From positions 1-22,826 of the forward strand of contig JBFXAN010000103.1 of assembly GCA_050184225.1 (NCBI GenBank): DNA of 22,826 nucleotides, written 5' to 3'. Every line of letters begins with the position of its first letter. Positions within the stretch are counted from its first letter, which is position 1. Below are positions 21,495-22,826 of the stretch, in pieces. The DNA comes from JBFXAN01 sp050184225. GTDB lineage: Bacteria > Chloroflexota > Dehalococcoidia > CAUJGQ01. A program made the translations under genes and the position numbers. Below the pieces are notes generated by a model, which saw only the letters and a program-made list of their open reading frames with translations, was not told the origin of the DNA and made no database searches.

Positions 21495-22658
21495 TCAGCC
21501 GGCCACACCCACGCCGATCAATCGGCCGACGACATAGGTGACGCCGGCGGCAATCGCGCCGATCGCGACCATCCGCAATGCCCCGACCACGGGGCTTCGT
21601 CCGGTGAAAAGGGTAATCGCCGACCCAACGAGGGCGATGCCGATCGCACTGAGGACGACACTCATCACGAACGCCCCGGTTCCGCTACCAACCATATAGG
21701 GAAGCACGGGCAGAACCGCGCCCGCGGCAAACGCGATCAGGGAACTGGCGGCCGCGCCAAAGGGTGACCCGAGGGCGTCAGGATCGAGGCCAAGCTCCTC
21801 CCGCGCCATCGTGTCCAGCGCGGCCGTCGGGTCGGCGATCAAGCGCCGGGCCATGAGATCGGCCTCACGTTCGGGCACACCCTTCGCCTGATAGAGGAGT
21901 GACAGTTCCTCCCGCTCCTGTTCCGGGTCCATCGCCAGTTCCTGGCGTTCGAGCGCGATCTGACGTTCGAACATCTCCCGCTGTGCCGACATCGAGACGT
22001 ACTCGCCGGCCGCCATCGAGAACGATCCGGCGAGCAGCCCGGCGACCCCGGCGAGGAGGATAAAGCGCGGCTCCGGATTGGCGCCCGCGACGCCGATCAC
22101 CAGCGACAGGTTGGAGACGAGGCCATCGTTCACGCCGAAGACCGCGGCCCGCAGCGAGCCGCCGCGGTCCCGCCGATGCCAGCGCTCGCGGCCGAGGATC
22201 GCCGAGGTGGCGTCTTCACTGGTGAAGGTTGTCGCGGGCTCGGGCGGAACGATGGCGCTGCCTTCCGTCATCGCCGCCAGCATGCGCGCGTGACCCCGTT
22301 CTTCAGGGACGAAGTCGGCGGCATCCGGCTGATCGGAGTAGGCGCCGGCGGCACGTAACTCCATGCCGCGAACGAGGGGTAAGACCGCATCGACGCCGAA
22401 CCACCCGGCCAGCGTCCGGATGGCGCGGATCTGCATACCCGGCCGACCGACCGGCGGCTCGACACCGGCGGCGCGCAGCTTTTCCTCCCACCGGGCGGCA
22501 TGGCGACCTTCAATCGCCGCCATCTTCCGCAGGATGTCCGCACGGCGCGGATCCTTCGCCGCGTCCGCCAGCGCCAGATAGAGGGCCTCGCCTTCCCGCT
22601 CGTCGCGGTAGTTGGCGGTCCAGCGGGCAATGTCGTTGGCGTCGTGTCCGTTTGGCAT
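21495..22658 (-). CDS. Ferritin-like / VIT1 (CCC1) family membrane protein
   Basis: 387 residues. The N-terminal ~130 residues are a ferritin-like helical domain with candidate di-iron ligands Glu24 (REGEALY), Glu50 and His53 (IEGRHAARWEE), Glu119/120 and His123 (PEERGHARML). From about 168 the VIT1/CCC1 part starts with LRAAVFGVNDGLVSNLSLVI, the family's first membrane helix, followed by GLLAGSFSMAAGEYVSM. A charged cytoplasmic segment (about 225-295, QREMFERQIALERQEL) and three more hydrophobic helices to the C-terminus complete it. VIT1/CCC1 proteins move Fe(II) or Mn(II) across membranes; the fusion to a ferritin-like domain suggests iron sensing or oxidation coupled to export. The ATG at 22658 follows TAGGCT-AGGGGT, which could be a -10 of a leaderless message. 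No iron regulator site was recognised. Confidence 0.9.
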   Translation of the reverse strand: MPNGHDANDIARWTANYRDEREGEALYLALADAAKDPRRADILRKMAAIEGRHAARWEEKLRAAGVEPPVGRPGMQIRAIRTLAGWFGVDAVLPLVRGMELRAAGAYSDQPDAADFVPEERGHARMLAAMTEGSAIVPPEPATTFTSEDATSAILGRERWHRRDRGGSLRAAVFGVNDGLVSNLSLVIGVAGANPEPRFILLAGVAGLLAGSFSMAAGEYVSMSAQREMFERQIALERQELAMDPEQEREELSLLYQAKGVPEREADLMARRLIADPTAALDTMAREELGLDPDALGSPFGAAASSLIAFAAGAVLPVLPYMVGSGTGAFVMSVVLSAIGIALVGSAITLFTGRSPVVGALRMVAIGAIAAGVTYVVGRLIGVGVAG

Positions 22659-22826
22659 ACCCCTAGCCTACCGACACCTGCCCGCGATTGCAGCATCGCT
22701 CCCCGGCGACAACGACTGGACGCTGCCCAGCCCGATGGATCGCGCCTCCCTGGGAGCGCTCACATCTCGATGTTGCACTCGGTCATGCGCGGTGCAGCCG
22801 GCTTCAACTTCTGGGCCGCTGATGAA
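22659..22826. other. Window-edge region; possible 3' tail of a minus-strand gene
   Basis: The minus strand has an open frame entering from the right edge and ending at a TGA at 22762-22760, with the tail SSAAQKLKPAAPRMTECNIEM. The plus strand has an ATG at 22770 that stays open to the edge (MLHSVMRGAAGFNFWAADE). Neither is recognised, and they overlap, so at most one is real. The bases 22749-22759 match the first 11 bases of the family A hairpin but have no partner arm. Confidence 0.2.

Noticed and set aside
22749..22759. Possible third copy of the family A hairpin
   Set aside because: Only the first 11 bases (CCTGGGAGCGC) match and no partner arm follows, so it may be chance or a remnant.

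Overview
The window reads as chromosome from a GC-rich bacterium. Several things point to the Chloroflexota (Thermomicrobia-like): a run of family III CoA-transferases and CoA-lyase genes, the core order lysA-holB-ricT, a ferritin-like/VIT1 fusion, and several families of dispersed GC-rich hairpin repeats between genes. The phylum is an inference from gene content, not something a marker gene here proves. No rRNA, tRNA, CRISPR array or transposase gene was found.

Left half (1-12152), accessory acyl-CoA metabolism. It opens with the 3' tail of an endonuclease I gene that carries an in-frame TAG. Genes then alternate in strand: a crotonase (+) converges on a tandem two-domain CoA-transferase (-); a second crotonase (+) converges on a CoA-transferase (-); a cyclase-family metal hydrolase (+) converges on a third CoA-transferase (-). 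An ankyrin-repeat lipoprotein (+) then runs tail-to-tail into a ThDP-dependent 2-hydroxyacyl-CoA-lyase-like enzyme (-), with an SDR oxidoreductase (-) upstream of it. Each crotonase or cyclase gene and the CoA-transferase behind it diverge from a short shared intergenic region. A working model is that acids are loaded with CoA by the transferases, remodelled by the crotonases and SDR, and cleaved by the lyase-like enzyme to formyl-CoA plus a carbonyl; formyl-CoA could then donate CoA back to a family III transferase. Both crotonases lack the two catalytic glutamates of hydratases, and the N-terminal half of the tandem transferase lacks the catalytic aspartate, so textbook names will mislead.

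Middle (12355-20381). A metallo-beta-lactamase-fold hydrolase (+) converges, over a strong hairpin, on a minus-strand housekeeping block. In transcription order the block is Nudix hydrolase, orphan sensor histidine kinase, lysA, holB (DNA polymerase III delta'), ricT/PSP1 and a THUMP-domain RNA methyltransferase. The last four are closely packed and look like one operon.

Right end (20382-22826). A 470-base gene-free leader carries a sigma70-like promoter, a perfect TGTGA-N6-TCACA (CRP/FNR-type) palindrome over the predicted start site and a GC hairpin beside the Shine-Dalgarno of a greA-like gene. That gene has a two-residue insertion in the acidic tip. It converges over a 54-base imperfect palindrome on a ferritin-like/VIT1 membrane protein. 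The last ~170 bases hold no confident gene.
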